The notes below the pieces were generated by a model. That model was not told the DNA's origin and did not search any database. It saw only the letters and a list, made by a program, of their open reading frames with translations. Below are positions 35,761 through 49,000 of a DNA stretch of 64,000 nt, piece after piece. This DNA comes from Spongospora subterranea f. sp. subterranea (Eukaryota > Endomyxa: Phytomyxea > Phytomyxea > Plasmodiophorida): contig JAUGWO010000144.1 of the NCBI GenBank assembly GCA_049724395.1, positions 34,209-98,208 on the forward strand. The letters are read 5' to 3'. Every line of letters begins with the position of its first letter. The first letter of the stretch is position 1. The position numbers were made by a program, and so were the translations under genes.

Positions 35761-36760
35761 ACCAATTAAGAACCAGTTCTTTTGTGAAAGAGGGTACAGT
35801 CTGTAAGATGATGGACTCAGTTCTATTGGAGAACTGCAGGAATTTCTTAGGAATCGAAGTCAGTTATACAGACAATGGCATAGTGCTGAACCAGCGCAAA
35901 TATGCTGAACAAGTCGCAAAACAATTTGGCCAAGAGAATTGCAAGCCAACGATAACCCCAATGTCCAAATGCTAGGAACACGATGACAAATATGAGATTC
36001 GACATGATGATCCTGTACGACAAGCGATTGGCTGTCTCATGTACTTGGCGAATGCAACACGCCTCGATATTGCCTTTGCAGTCAACAATGTCAGCCGATA
36101 CGTCACCAACCCGACCAAGGAATTATGGACAGCGATACAGCGCATTGTGAAGTATTTTGAGACGACATCACAAGTTGGATAACATTATACGAAAGGCACT
36201 TTCACAATCAATGGCTGGGCTGACAGTGATTTCGCAAACGACACCGAAGGTCGTAAATCTACAACTGGCTGGATTTTCAAAATCGACACAAGCACGATAT
36301 CGTGGAAGAGCAAGAAGCAACACGTCAGTCTCTTTATCTACAATAGAGGCGGAATATATGTCTGCATCAGACGCTACGAAAGAGGCGATATGGCTTCAAG
36401 ACCTACTGGAAGAACTTAATTCAGACGAAAACTACAGCTCTACACCAAGATAATTAAGGCGCCATATTCCTGGAAAAGAATAAGACAAACAAACCGCGAA
36501 CCAAGCATATCGACATAAGACACCATTTTATTCGCGAGCAAACCGAGAAAGGTCGCCGTCTCGGCCAGAAAGGCCTCGCGGTCGCGTTCCAAGGACGTCA
36601 GGCGCTCAACGACAATGGCGATCGATATACGCTATTGCCCGACAAGCAACATGATTGCTGACCTGCTCACGAAGCCACTGCCCGACCAGGGCATTTCGGC
36701 GACACCGACTCTCAGTCAAAAATATGGGATGTGTTAACGGATGGGGAATGTTGACATGTG

Positions 36761-37312
36761 CTACACACAATTAAGTGATCAGAGGTAGATTGGTGAAACA
36801 CACCAGTTACACAACTGATTTATAAACGAATTTCCTGTCATGACGTGCGACTTTTCAGACGCCGAACGTATGGGCTTTGAACTTGCTCTGATTTTCTCAA
36901 TTCCAGAAATTCAACCGGTCGAACTGGTTCTGCGTCGATCATTTCAAAAAAACCGCATACAGAATACATCCTGCGAAGCAATCATTGTATAATCAAGTTC
37001 TTCAGCTCCTGGTAAACCAACCACTATCTGAGTTTCAGAGGCTAATGTAAAAGAACTCGAAGAAGAATATCCAAAACCTCTGAGGTGGCTTGAGTGGCAC
37101 TTAGATTCAAAACGTACCACACACATATTTCCTGCAATGTCAGAAAACTTGAATTTCGGCTCTATGAGAAAGGACACAATGCCAAGGAGTCTTTAGGTTG
37201 AGATTTCCAAAGATTCGCACCATCTAGAAAGTTAACCATTGCACAATGTGTCGAGTGGTCGTATCAAAACGCTCCTCAGTTACAGGATGATTCCAAACTG
37301 GCGGAAGCTGGA
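36761..37312. other. Spacer after the Copia fossil
   Basis: About 550 bp without a recognisable gene. The start may contain Copia 3' non-coding sequence; the last part probably belongs to the AT-hook ORF group that follows. Confidence 0.3.
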
Positions 37313-38866
37313 ATGCGACTAAGATATGTCAATCCCAGGACGTGGAATCACAAGTTTCACAACGATGGAAGACCACCAGATACAACTTCCACACTTATCA
37401 AAACCCAAAAGTCTACTGGCCGACCAAAAGGCAGCAAGAACAAAGTTCCAAAGTTGGGAAAGGACCTTAGTTGGGCGGCATTTGCCATACCGTGCTCTTT
37501 TACATATCGCGAAATGACAGATACAAATACTTGTCCATTGGACACATCTCGAATGCTTTTGCACTTTATGCACAAATTCCAGCTGGTCGAGGTCCCTGAG
37601 CAAGAAATTTTGTTGAAATCATGGTTCAGATCCATTCAAGATGGAGAATACGGCAAAGCCAGGTATGATTGGCTGCGTTCAACTAGTTGTTCTATCGGCA
37701 ATTGCCTCAACATCTACGGGTCAATAGAAGGATAAACCTGTCCCAAGACATCATTCGCCCGCCGAATCCGACGGAAAGAGATTCATATTGCCGACAATCG
37801 TGTTCCGGTACAAACCGTAATTGATCGATTCCTCGACCATCCCATTAATGGTAGACATCAGCAACGCATAGCAAGCGAAACGGTGTCTAGCGTGCCTGAG
37901 ACAGATCGACGACAACGAGACGAATGGATCGACCCCTCTGGTCAAGATGCTCAATCAGAACCTGTTTGGGAGTGCAGGGGCGAAATATTAGTTCATCGCA
38001 ATACGATAGAAACAGCTCCACTAATACTGGACGTTCAATGCGCCTTGGGTGCTTACAATATTATGGATGTGCCTAACGTTCTGTGACAAAGAATATTTTC
38101 AAATAACTCACATTTTTGTGGAGCAATTTTTCTTGACAATTGCGCCCTGCATTATGATGGCTTGAAAACGACCAAACTGGGGTGGGGTCAACTAGATTTC
38201 CAACCTAAAGGATTCCATGTTTCCAGATGCTGGTACGTTAACAGCGACCCAGGAAGACTTGCAATGAAAACTGTTGAAGAGCGTCTTCAACACGACGCTG
38301 GTGATACTGAGTCTGACAACACCATGAAGGTTCTGAAAGGATTTCTTGATGTCAGGCGACGATGATGTTGACCCATCCAGATTGTTACCCAACCAAATAA
38401 TCGAGCTTGACAGCGATCATGATCATTGTTTGCTCGTACTAAAGCACCAGGATCTTCCCCCAGATACGTGATGCAGATCCCATGCTCTTGGACGATTGAC
38501 ATGGCTGCTCTTCCGATAAAAAAGCCTGAAATTGTAAAAGACAATATCGCATCGGGACTCAAGAATAATAGAGACTTGACATTTGAAAGGAGCCGACATC
38601 AATATCCCAAAGGACTTTCCAATTCACAGCGTTTTGGCAAAAGGAATTACACCATCGTGCGTCGCATGCAATACCAGGTTCACCCGCGGTCAAAAGAGAC
38701 TTGTTGCCAACCGCATTATCAACGCTACGCAAAGAACTGGTCCCAATGCAGTTCAGTTCATTTGACGGAAATATGCCTCTCCAAGTCTTTAATCCAGGAT
38801 GAGCGGAAAGAGGTATTTAGCTGGTTTGTTGCAAAAAGAGCCGGAAATGTGAGACCCGATCCCTAA
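37313..38866 (+). pseudogene. Uncharacterised AT-hook/Cys-His ORF group, probably transposon-borne, frame shifts between parts
   Basis: Three or four plus-strand frames read on in the same order as a single protein type I have seen as an uncharacterised repeated family in protists and fungi. An AT-hook-like TGRPKGSKNK is followed by CPLDTSRMLLHFMHKF and ARYDWLRSTSCSIGNC. Then come HFCGAIFLDNCALHYDGLK (about 38115-38175, alternative frame) and a Cys pair (ITPSCVACNTRF, about 38640). The Cys box and the His/Tyr box resemble a C19-like cysteine protease, but that is only an impression. Frames change without convincing GT-AG introns between some parts, so it may be a broken copy. No function is proposed. 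Confidence 0.4.
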
Positions 38867-38869
38867 TAA

Positions 38870-40629
38870 ATAAAAATCATTCTCAAATCGTCAATGTGAA
38901 CGCCACAGCCACAAACGAAAATCTACTTCTTTCCTCTCGTCGTTGGTCAAAGCCTTGGAGAGACATATATCCGTTAAGTTAATTGGACTGCATTGGACCA
39001 AATTTTTTTGCTTACGTTGGTGATGCAATTGGCAAAAAGTAGGTTTTGTTCATTAAAAAGTAAATCTGCCTGCGACCTTGGAAAAACGATAATCCGTATG
39101 ATTATTACACCCATGCGAAAGCTTGGTGGGTGATTTCCTGATTTTTGTGTGTGTGATTGGTGTGTACGATATTGATAGGACCAGGCCCACAGCGATGTCG
39201 CTAATCAAGTAATGATCCACTGTCCACTCCTTGCTTTATTGAGTCTTTATTGCCAGCGAATCGCATCAACAGTCTGTATTGAATTACCCAATCGTATATG
39301 TCATAGCTATCATCCCTCGGTGGTCTTTTGCAGGAATGAATGGCGGAACTCTGAATAATCGTGGGCAGACAGCTCGCGTTATATCCTCGATTGTCGTGGT
39401 TTGCAGTACTATTCCGGGTTGCCAGGGCATTTGGCCAAAATACTCAACAATAATGTGCTGATATGAATTGTTCTTTTCTGTTGCTGGATTTGGGGTTTAC
39501 AATTCAATACAACGCCAAATCGCATTTGTAGTTTTCCACCTTTAACCTATTCCCGACGCCAAATGGGCAATCAAGGCAGACGATCAATGGCAATAGACTT
39601 CTCGGCCGATTCATGTCTACGTACGATTCGTAGTTCTAATGTCCCATTTGGTCAAAATGGCGCTGTCAATGATGATAAGGATCTTCTTTGACTCTCAGTA
39701 CACCATTGAAGCCACCGGTGTTCTGAACTTTGATGGTTCATGAGTACATACGTCCTCTGTATTATTACAGGAGTATCATTCCACACGAAGCTCTGTTTTA
39801 TCGAAGGGCATGTAAGAATAATATTTCGCCACTGCAGTAGGTAGGCAGCTTTCGCATTGCCTGTTCCAGTCGATTGCTGTGTCACGCTCTGGATGGAGCC
39901 AATCGAAAAATAAATCCATTTCTGGGCCTTGGATACGCCGGGCCGATTTCAATGTTGTTAATGTTCGGTAAATCGCAACATTCATCAGTTTCTCATTGAT
40001 AATTATTGCATGTTTATGGGAGGCTGTGAGAATCAGATTTCAGAACCTCAATGTTAAAACAATCTACCTACCGGCTGTTAACTTTTGCTAAAATACAATG
40101 AGACATGGGTTCATCGGTTTCCTGATACTTTGGCGGCAAGATATGTCCAATGTTGAAATCAAGTAATGTTTCACAACTGCACTTTGCGACTTCAAGTGGA
40201 TTTAAACACCTCGCAAATATCGCCGACTCAGAACAAATTAACCCATTTCTTTCTGAATCATGTTATTTCTGGCATTGTTCATTAAGTGCATTATTTTTTA
40301 ATGGGCGCGCCGTGTGCTAATCCCATCTGAAAAAAGGCTCATGAGAAGATGATCATTGGAGCACGAAGAGATCCAACTGAAGCCTGGTGCTCCGGTATGA
40401 ACTTCCAAGTGCCTACCCTTCATTGCTTCAATGCACATTCGTATCATATTCTTTATGGTTTGACAACCCCAACAAGCGAAGGGAAATCAGGGATCTCTAA
40501 TAAACTATGGTTGATCAACAACGACCCGAATCATGGACCAAGTTAAGCTAATCTGCTCTGGAAGTTAAGGAAAGCATGTGTAAAGAATTGGATGGAAAAT
40601 TTTAATACTACATTTGAGTAGCAGCGTCA
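38870..40629. other. Unassigned 1.8 kb stretch
   Basis: Minus-strand frames at 39652-39985 (for example ARRIQGPEMDLFFDWLHPER and YMPFDKTELRVE) look protein-like but match nothing I recognise. The rest is AT-rich with frequent stops. An inverted copy of the 32.9-kb array unit lies at 39133-39153. Confidence 0.4.
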
Positions 40630-43600
40630 TTACATAACACGATGGCGCTGCTCCTGAATCTTTCTAATCAAGTCGCGCGGATCGATATGAAGGTCATTAC
40701 TGATCGATTGTCGGGTTGCAGCGGGCAACAATGGAAACTGTTCGCAAAGATCCAAGTCAATACAGTCTTTGACAGGAAAATACGATGAGCGATAGCTGAG
40801 ATGAGCTCGTCCACTCAGAGGTGCCGACTCTGTCCTCATATGCATTTCTAAATGACTGAATAGATCAACATCCTAAGAATACTTTCAGCTAAAGAGCAAG
40901 AATGAGGCGCAAAACAAAAACCTCTTTTGTTTGAAACGGAACAAAAGCCATGATAGCTCCCTGTATGGTAGATACGAATATCGCCTCAGCTGCACCAGTG
41001 ACTAACTGACCTCGCATTGATGCCATTCCAATGTCACCGATGTGAAAATTGTTGGCAGTCTTTAGTTTATGAGCGGCACCTCGCTAAACAATAATTTAAC
41101 GACGGGAAAATGTTACATGCAAAACAGGAACTTACAATGAGGTCGCTATTTTGTAAAGTTGTATTGACTTGCGGACCAGATTCCGATGATGAAAGCTCTA
41201 ACTGAGACTCCAACGGTAGTCGCGATGTGAACATATTGCCTGTAATGCGGGAAACCATCAGCAAATTTCTCTTATGGACGCTACGTTTGCAGTAAATACC
41301 GAATTTATCAAAGCCGGCGATAGTATTGTAATCCAAGACCGTGATGGAGGTCAGAAAACGAGGCTCAGTGGAATCGGCGACTATATCGAACTGCTTTTCA
41401 TTTCGGTAAAATCTGACGAAATGGACAGAATCGGCCTAATGACAGTGGAAAATTAGTCCAATGAGACCACTGATGAGCAATCTGGGCCACCTGCGTTGAT
41501 ACGTAGATACGATCAGCTGACGAATGAATTGCAATAATTGACGACGGGAAATTGACATTCTCCGCTTTTCGCAGCAGTCGAGCTTTGCCAATATCATATA
41601 AGCGCAACGTTGTACCACATCCAGCGAGCAAACGACCCTAACAGACGCGCAGAAAAGACTTAAGATAAAATGACCACTGATGAACACAAAAATCACCTGA
41701 AAAGCATGAAGAGCAAGAGGAATTTGCTCTGTTTGTGTCTCATGTAATAACTCTAGCGAATACTTGTCATTATGATGAAGTACTCGATATAGTCGTATAG
41801 CGTAGGACTCCGCTTTTCGGGGCTTCAGCGTTAGACCAGTGCTAGTACCAACAGCAAGGAAGGACTCTCCGGACCGAGCCGAAAACTCCACTATATGAAA
41901 TATGAGTCATTGCATTTCTAACAACATAGAAATCCATACAGCATGTAAGACAATGAGCGCTAGTGTTTTCAGGAAGGACGATCAAGTCGTGCAGATTACC
42001 GCTAACAATATCGATGATGCGAATTGCGGACGACCAGGTGCTAGGACCAGAGCGGGGCGGCATGACAAACGACGATGGGTGACCTGATTCTTCTTCATCC
42101 TCATCTTCACTATAATGAGCAGCAATTCAGATATCGTATAACGACAAAAGAAATCAAACAATACCGGTTGTTTGACACATTCCTGGCATCTTCCCTGTCC
42201 ATTTTCGAGTTGATTGGAGGACGGTGATCAGCCTCAATCAAAAAGGCGACATTAGAATGAACAGGATGAGTTACCAGGCGTCGAGCAGTACGATCTAAGG
42301 CAACCGTTGAGGACGAAAACGGCGAATCGCCTGTGAAAGAAAATCAGCAGAGCGGTAATAATTCCTTGCTTGAGAGTGAAGTACCAAGTCTTTCGACAGC
42401 AATGATACGCAAAGTATTCTTGCTGATGGCAACAACTCCATCTTGGCACTGTTCGGATTGGAACGGGGCCACATAATCGAGAGGTTCGTAGGCGATGGGC
42501 ACAAGCGTTATATTAGTGTTGTCTGACAAATTGCCGACCGATGGAGGAGCATAAAGGAGCCAGGTACGAGACGATACGCACATCACGCAAGGGACACCGT
42601 CGCATCGAACACTAAACAGAGTCACCGGGCGAGCGCCTGCAACCACAACGTTGTCAATAAGAGCGTGGCATGCACATTTATTGCAAAAACTTACCGAGAA
42701 AACGTTTTGTGGCGTCAACTAGCGCATTGCTAGTTGGATCGATCGATGACCTGATCAGAACCCCGTTTTGAAGGCCACACATTAAATGTGTGTAACCGCC
42801 AATATCTTGTAAAAGCAATGAATTTGGAACACCGTCCACACTCTGGTAATGGGAATGGGTTTTAGATAATGATATCGGAAAAAAGAAGGTTGACGGCGAC
42901 TATACCTGGACAGTGAGCTGAATCATTGGCTGGGATGGATCATCACACTGGCATAGCAATACGGTCTGGTCGAAACAACCAACCGCCATATACCGTGCAC
43001 GCTGACGCCCATGTGGGACGGCAGACAGCGCCAAACATGTGACGTCATGGCGCAATTCTTTCCGATCCATTTCCAAAAGATGACCAGTTTGATCGTCCAA
43101 TTCAAAGTAAGCCAGTTCACCTCCTACAGTACACATGAATACTTCTTCCATGTTCCTCATCATTAAAGCTGATGTTTACCGGTCATTGCAATAACGATTT
43201 GAGACTGATTTGAAGCCGATGACACGATGGTCTTATTGCCGGGTGGTGCCCACTGGGATATCAGGGCGTCGGAGGAATCGCTAACGGTGATCAGCCGAAT
43301 CCCTTGAGGATGAACTTGGGCGACAACGTGCCGCCCTAACAGTGAACACGCCAAAGTCGGAGTAGAATTGAGGAATCCACTCTCAGATACCTAAAAGCCA
43401 ACTAAGACGATTGAACGTAGAAAACAGCCGCAAAAGAACAGAATGATGAAAGGACCAATGAAAACAGCATTTAAAAAGTCAAACCTCTTCAACGGTTTCT
43501 CCAATACTGAGAACCAAGGTAGCATTCGTGTAGGAAACAACGATATATCGATGATATGGATCATCTCGATCAGTACGAACTGACCAAACAGCACATGGTG

Positions 43601-45543
43601 CACCAGGAACATCAGAGACGGCCATCTCAGTCACCCCAAGACCTGAATGATCCTATGGTCAGCATGAAATGTCAAGTGGACCAGAACCAACAAACCTTGT
43701 CGGAGGACTCGTAATGAAGATGATGTACTTCTACCGCAAGTTAGGTACAACTGGGACGCGCCTTCTCTATCGGTCCATAACATCAATTGAAAGTTGTCAA
43801 TCAAGTCAGACCGTGTAATAAAAAATTACCTGGCGAGATCGCTCAAGATCATCGAAGTTATCGGAGCAAGAGATTCAATTTCGTCGACCACAACTAAGTT
43901 TTTCAAAGCCCGTGGCTCGAACATAACTTCATTACCAGAACTGTTACATTCATCGTTTGGATCAACATCACCTGCAGCACACAGAATTAGCTATTCTGAT
44001 CAACGGAAGACAATGAGAGGACTAACCGATCGAAGTGAACTGCATAAGATAATGGTTAGAATGTTCGGAGCCAACGAACAGGAACCCAATCTGCATTATG
44101 CAAAGAGCTGTGGATAGCGGCAATGTATCGAAATACGATACTCGTATATCGCCAACTGTAACGGTGCCAGGCAGCATCGTCAGCGATACTTTGAAAACGT
44201 GACCACGCTCAGATTGCAAAAGAAAGAAAAAGATTCTAAGTGGTTGAGTAAATCTACGACCATAATCAATATAGGCGGGAGATAAAGTACCCCTTTTGTC
44301 TATGAGTGGCGTGGGAGATGATGATCTCTTCAAGTTCATCGTCAGTTGAGGAAGTGGGAATATTGGAGCTGAACGATATGGCCTGAGCCGATTCGGTATT
44401 GTGATAGGAGATGCGTTTGGAGCTACATATCAGAATACCACCGGGCCCATCCCAGGATTCGCCAGGGACACTGATCAGTTTATGGGACGATTCGGGTACC
44501 CTAACCATCATTATCAGCTAAATAACTTATCACGACGACATTGGCGAATACGGGATCGATAGTTTTCGAGTAACATGGTTTAATCCCAAATCCAATTCAT
44601 AGTAGGTCAACGATTTGCTACCAGCAGAGGCGCCTTGCCCATCACTATATGGGAGCTCCAAACACTGTTAATAAACTGACGATCAGCAAAAAACTAGCGC
44701 GAAAAATATTTTACAAACAGCGAATAAAGGGTTTTCGAACCCAACATCAACGCCGACCACATCGAGAAGCAGATTGGACGACTTATGAGCTTCTAAAGGC
44801 GATGATATAACCTAGTGAAATAGATACATAAATCCTGGCTGTTTACAAATGTGATGAAATATACCAGATTAGCCTTGCTGTCACGGGTGAGAATGTAAAC
44901 AAACTTTTGCTTCTCAACAGCGGCGATCATTACAGCCCTTCCGTTTGGATCAACAGCTAGGTATTGACCTAAACCGAGATTTTAGATGCAGCAACGAACA
45001 CAGCAAAGCACGTATGACCAGGGACAATACGCCGGCATCCTGTCTTTCCGAACGTTTCCTCATGCACCTAAATTTAGGTTGAAAAAAAAGTGGTAGAAGA
45101 TGCTGAAACCAGCGGATTATATACTTTTACAAAAGCATTAGCGCTGACGTCAAATCTCAATAGCGTGATCTTTCCAGAGTCGGTTCCCAGAATCAGGTAA
45201 TCAGTGTCGGCACCGGTTAAGCGAAAAGGGGCAATGCACCGAATACAGCTAATAATGCAAAATACGATTTTGAGATTTCTGAATTGGAAAGGAGGACCAG
45301 TCTCAAAATTACCCAAAAGCCTGATGATAACAGATCTGCATCAATTGATCAACGTTCCTGTCATGGCGTTGGAGTGACAGCGACGTCCCTGAAGCATTGA
45401 AAATTTAGACCCATGTGCAATCAATAATATTTCTGGGCACCATGGTTTATAACAATTTCTTGCTCTTTCGCCTTGGAAAACGACCCAAATACAGCAGATA
45501 CGCATGCAGTTGCCGGTTTGACGGTCAGGGAATATAGATGCAT
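40630..45543 (-). CDS. SF3B3: Splicing factor 3B subunit 3 (SF3b130/RSE1)
   Basis: This large WD40-like triple-propeller protein is part of U2 snRNP SF3b and is related to DDB1 and CPSF160. The start at 45543 gives [20 protein letters not shown], matching the MFLYNLTLQRATG start of SF3B3, followed by [10 protein letters not shown]. Further matches in order: [145 protein letters not shown] and the C-terminal [22 protein letters not shown]. It is cut by many short introns whose limits I did not fix one by one. Stop is at 40630-40632. Length (about 1.2 k codons) is normal for the family. Confidence 0.92.
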
Positions 45544-46065
45544 TCCTGGCTATTCTGTGTGTACGGATGGATTAGGGCGATGAGAACTAAGGGTAATCGA
45601 TGCGATATCGGCGTGTCCCGATGATGAGGCAAGAGGATATCGATTGGGAAGTCCCTGGCTTCCTGGGCTCGGTTCAACCCTCTCTTGTCTTTATAGGCGA
45701 TAAGACACCGTGCGGACTTGGAACACGGGACATTAACACTACAGATAACTTCATGCCCTGCCCTGGTTTTCATCATCAACCCTTTCATACTCTCCTCATT
45801 CCGATCTGCTCATTCTAAGTATAATACTTTGATCGTGGGTTATGGTGTGTCTACGCGTTGTGTCCAACGGGTCTATATCGTTAAGAGGACATTGTATTTA
45901 TATCGAAGCTTAGCGTTCTTCCCGTCTACATTGCTGTCACTGTCGCATTGCCAATCTGGCCAACGACTCGGTAATCGGTTATTGTTGTAACATTCATGTA
46001 TTCAGGGGCTCCGGTTCTGAGTGGTTGAATGAGACCCGTGATTATATAAACTTAGAGAAATGGAC
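45544..46065. other. Spacer between mucin-like gene and SF3B3
   Basis: About 520 bp between the 3' end of the mucin-like gene and the start of SF3B3, both on the minus strand. It should hold the SF3B3 promoter; no motif was recognised. Confidence 0.5.
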
Positions 46066-49000
46066 TTACACAAGATCTTTAGTTCCGGCGTCATATGCCT
46101 TGAGTTCCATATCTTTTGGGAGAAGAGCGTTTCCTGTTGGGTTAAGGTCCAGCGAATCGAAACCTGTCATCCAATCTGGACTTGGGAACGACTCTGCCCA
46201 CACAAGATAAAAGAGGAAAGTATTGGCTTGCGGAAACCTAATACCAGAATCGTTGAATCCCCGCAGATGCATTGAGAACATACTTTTCTCTAACCTGCAT
46301 GGTGATTGTAGTTGGGATAAAGCTCGACGCTTCGCGAGCTTTGAATATATCCCCAACGAATCCATTTGCAACTAGCGAGGATATCTCTTCCTCCAAAGTT
46401 GTAGTGTTTCCTGTCTCAGCTAGCGACTTCATTCCTAGAAACCAATAGAATCAGCCACTGACGTTCTTAGTAAACGTTTTATACCAATGGTTGCTGGCCG
46501 TGTGTTATTGGGGTTAAAAAGGAGTTGAGGGGTGAAATGGTTAACGCAGATGAAGCCATCAAGAGATTCTGGTCCATAGTAGCTTGGATCCTTAATCTTC
46601 ATACCCAAACCTGTTTATAGTCAATATCACAGTTGATTAGTATCCGTTTTGGTTAGGTACTTAGTTGAAGAATGTAGGAGGCACCGTTCAGATTACTACC
46701 GTTAGGCAACACATCAACAGGAATTGTAACGTTCTGACCCGAAACGCCCATTCCTAGAGTACATGAAGTGCCGTTCAGAGACAAAGGTCGGATTGTTGAT
46801 GGGGTGGGTGGCCTTGAGGGTGATGGCGAGGGTGTGCGGGTGATTGGGGCCGAGCTTCGACTTGACCTAGGTGCTGAAGTCGGAAGTCTCGGTGGCGCGG
46901 TTGTCGGAACAGACGGTCTAGGAGAGGAAGTGGCCGCCGTTGATCGCGGTGACGTCGTAGGACCCGTTGTTTGGAACGATGTTGCCGGATTGGTTGAAAC
47001 TGGACTGGTTGTTTGCGTTGATGATGGTCTCGTTGTAGGTGCGGAAGTTGAAATCGTTATCGGTGGGGTCGTGCTTGGTGACGAACTAGTTGGAGAGGGG
47101 CTGGTCGTGGGCGTTGACGTGGTTGAGCTACTGGGAGAGGAAGTGCTGGGTGAAGATGTTGATGCACTAGTTGATGTGGGAGAAGTAGTTGGTGCAGAAG
47201 TCGATACGTTAGTCGAGTTCGGGACAGTTGTCGGTACTGTCGTTGACGCATTGGTTGACTTTGGAACTGTTGTTGGTGCAGACGTCGACGCATTTATCGG
47301 AGAAGTAGTTGGTGTTGTTGTTGTTGAATTAGTAGGGTTTGGGCCAGTTGTTGGAACAGTGGTCGTTGCATTAGTTGAATTGGGACTAGTTGTTGGTGCA
47401 GACGTTGATGAGTTGGTCGAGTTCGGACTGGTAGTTGGTGCAGAAGTTGATGAATTGGTCGAGTTCGGACTGGTAGTTGGTGCAGAAGTTGATGAATTGG
47501 TCGAGTTCGGACTGGTAGTTGGTGCAGAAGTTGATGAATTGGTCGAGTTCGGACTGGTAGTTGGTGCAGAAGTTGATGAATTGGTCGAGTTCGGACTGGT
47601 AGTTGGTGCAGAAGTTGATGAATTGGTCGAGTTCGGACTGGTAGTTGGTGCAGAAGTTGATGAATTGGTCGAGTTCGGACTGGTAGTTGGTGCAGAAGTT
47701 GATGAATTGGTCGAGTTCGGACTGGTAGTTGGTGCAAAAGTTGAGGAGTTGGTTGGGGTCGGACCAGTTGTTGGTGCAGACGTTGATGAGTTGGTCGAGT
47801 TCGGACTGGTAGTTGGTGCAGAAGTTGAGGAGTTGGTTGGGGTTGGACCAGTTGTCGGACTTGACGTTGATGCATTAGTTGGATTTGGACCAGTGGTTGG
47901 CGTAGACGTTGATGCATTAGTCGTGTTTGGTACCGTCGTTGGTGTAGAAGTTGATGTGTTGGTCGGATTTGGTACGGTTGTTGGGGCCGACGTTGATGCG
48001 TTTGTAGGGTTTGGATTGGTTGTTGGAGCTGACGTTGATGAGTTTGTTGGGTTGGGATTGGTTGTTGGTGCAGACGTTGTTGTGTTAGTAGGGTTTGGGT
48101 TGGTTGTTGGTGCAGACGTTGTTGCGTTCGTAGGGTTTGGATCGGTTGTTGGTGCCGACGTTGTTGCGTTAGTAGGGTTTGGATCGGTTGTTGGTGCAGA
48201 TGTTGTTGCGTTAGTAGGGTTTGGATCGGTTGTTGGTGCAGATGTTGTTGCGTTAGTAGGGTTTGGATCGGTTGTTGGTGCAGATGTTGTTGCGTTAGTA
48301 GGGTTTGGATCGGTTGTTGGTGCAGATGTTGTTGCGTTAGTAGGGTTTGGATCGGTTGTTGGTGCAGATGTTGTTGCGTTAGTAGGGTTTGGATCGGTTG
48401 TTGGTGCAGATGTTGTTGCGTTTGTCGGGTTTGGATCAGTTGTTGGTGCCGACGTTGTTGCGTTTGGATCGGTTGTTGGTGCAGACGTTGTTGCGTTTGT
48501 CGGGTTTGGATCGGTTGTTGGCGCAGACGTTGCGGTAGTTGCCGTCGGTTCACTTGTTGGCGCTGAAGTCGATGAATTGGTTGGCGTAGGGTCACTGGTC
48601 GGGACAGACGTGAACTCGGTGGGGCTGGGGCTTGTCGTTGGTGACGAAGTGGCCGGCTCTGTTGGAGTTGAAGTTGCCACGCTTGTAGTTATTGGGGCAG
48701 TTGTTGAAGGTCCCGTTGTTGGACTGGACGTTGGAGCTGTAGTGTCCGGACCATTACTTGGTAGACTTGTAGCAGGCGTTGATGGCATCGGAGAGTCCGT
48801 TGGATTGGAGGTAGCTGCAGTAGTTGGGGCGGGAGAATCTGTTGGGCTGGATGTTACTGCAGTAGTTGGGGCGGGAGAATCTGTTGGGCTGGAGGTAGCT
48901 GCAGTAGTTGGGGCGGGAGAATCTGTTGGGCTGGAGGTAGCTGCAGTAGTTGGGGCGGGAGAATCTGTTGCCGGCAAACTGGGTGGTTCCGTTGAAGCCG

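Larger units (their letters stand above)
33464..36760 (+). mobile_element. Ty1/Copia-type retroelement fossil, pol region
   Basis: Pieces of a Copia polyprotein lie in order. First comes the integrase C-terminal part with the GKxxxxxLRPFG-like KHLRPFGFTAYAH and KCKFLGYAPYQKGY. Reverse transcriptase pieces follow (YKARFVAKGYSQ; LYGLKQAGRAW; the YVDD active site), then RNase H (FLGIEVSY, YLANATRLDIAFAVN, STTGWIFKI). Integrase core, protease and gag were not found, and LTRs were not recognised. The copy is clearly broken in several places and interrupted by foreign sequence at about 34500-35760, so it is an old, dead insertion. Confidence 0.85.

Noticed and set aside
43794-44117. Plus-strand 107-codon frame
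   Set aside because: It is opposite coding exons of SF3B3 and has no domain of its own.
47057-48595. Other minus-strand frames rich in Gln/Arg/Leu/His over the mucin repeats
   Set aside because: They are alternative-frame readings of the 42-bp minisatellite and lack a signal peptide or any conserved part.
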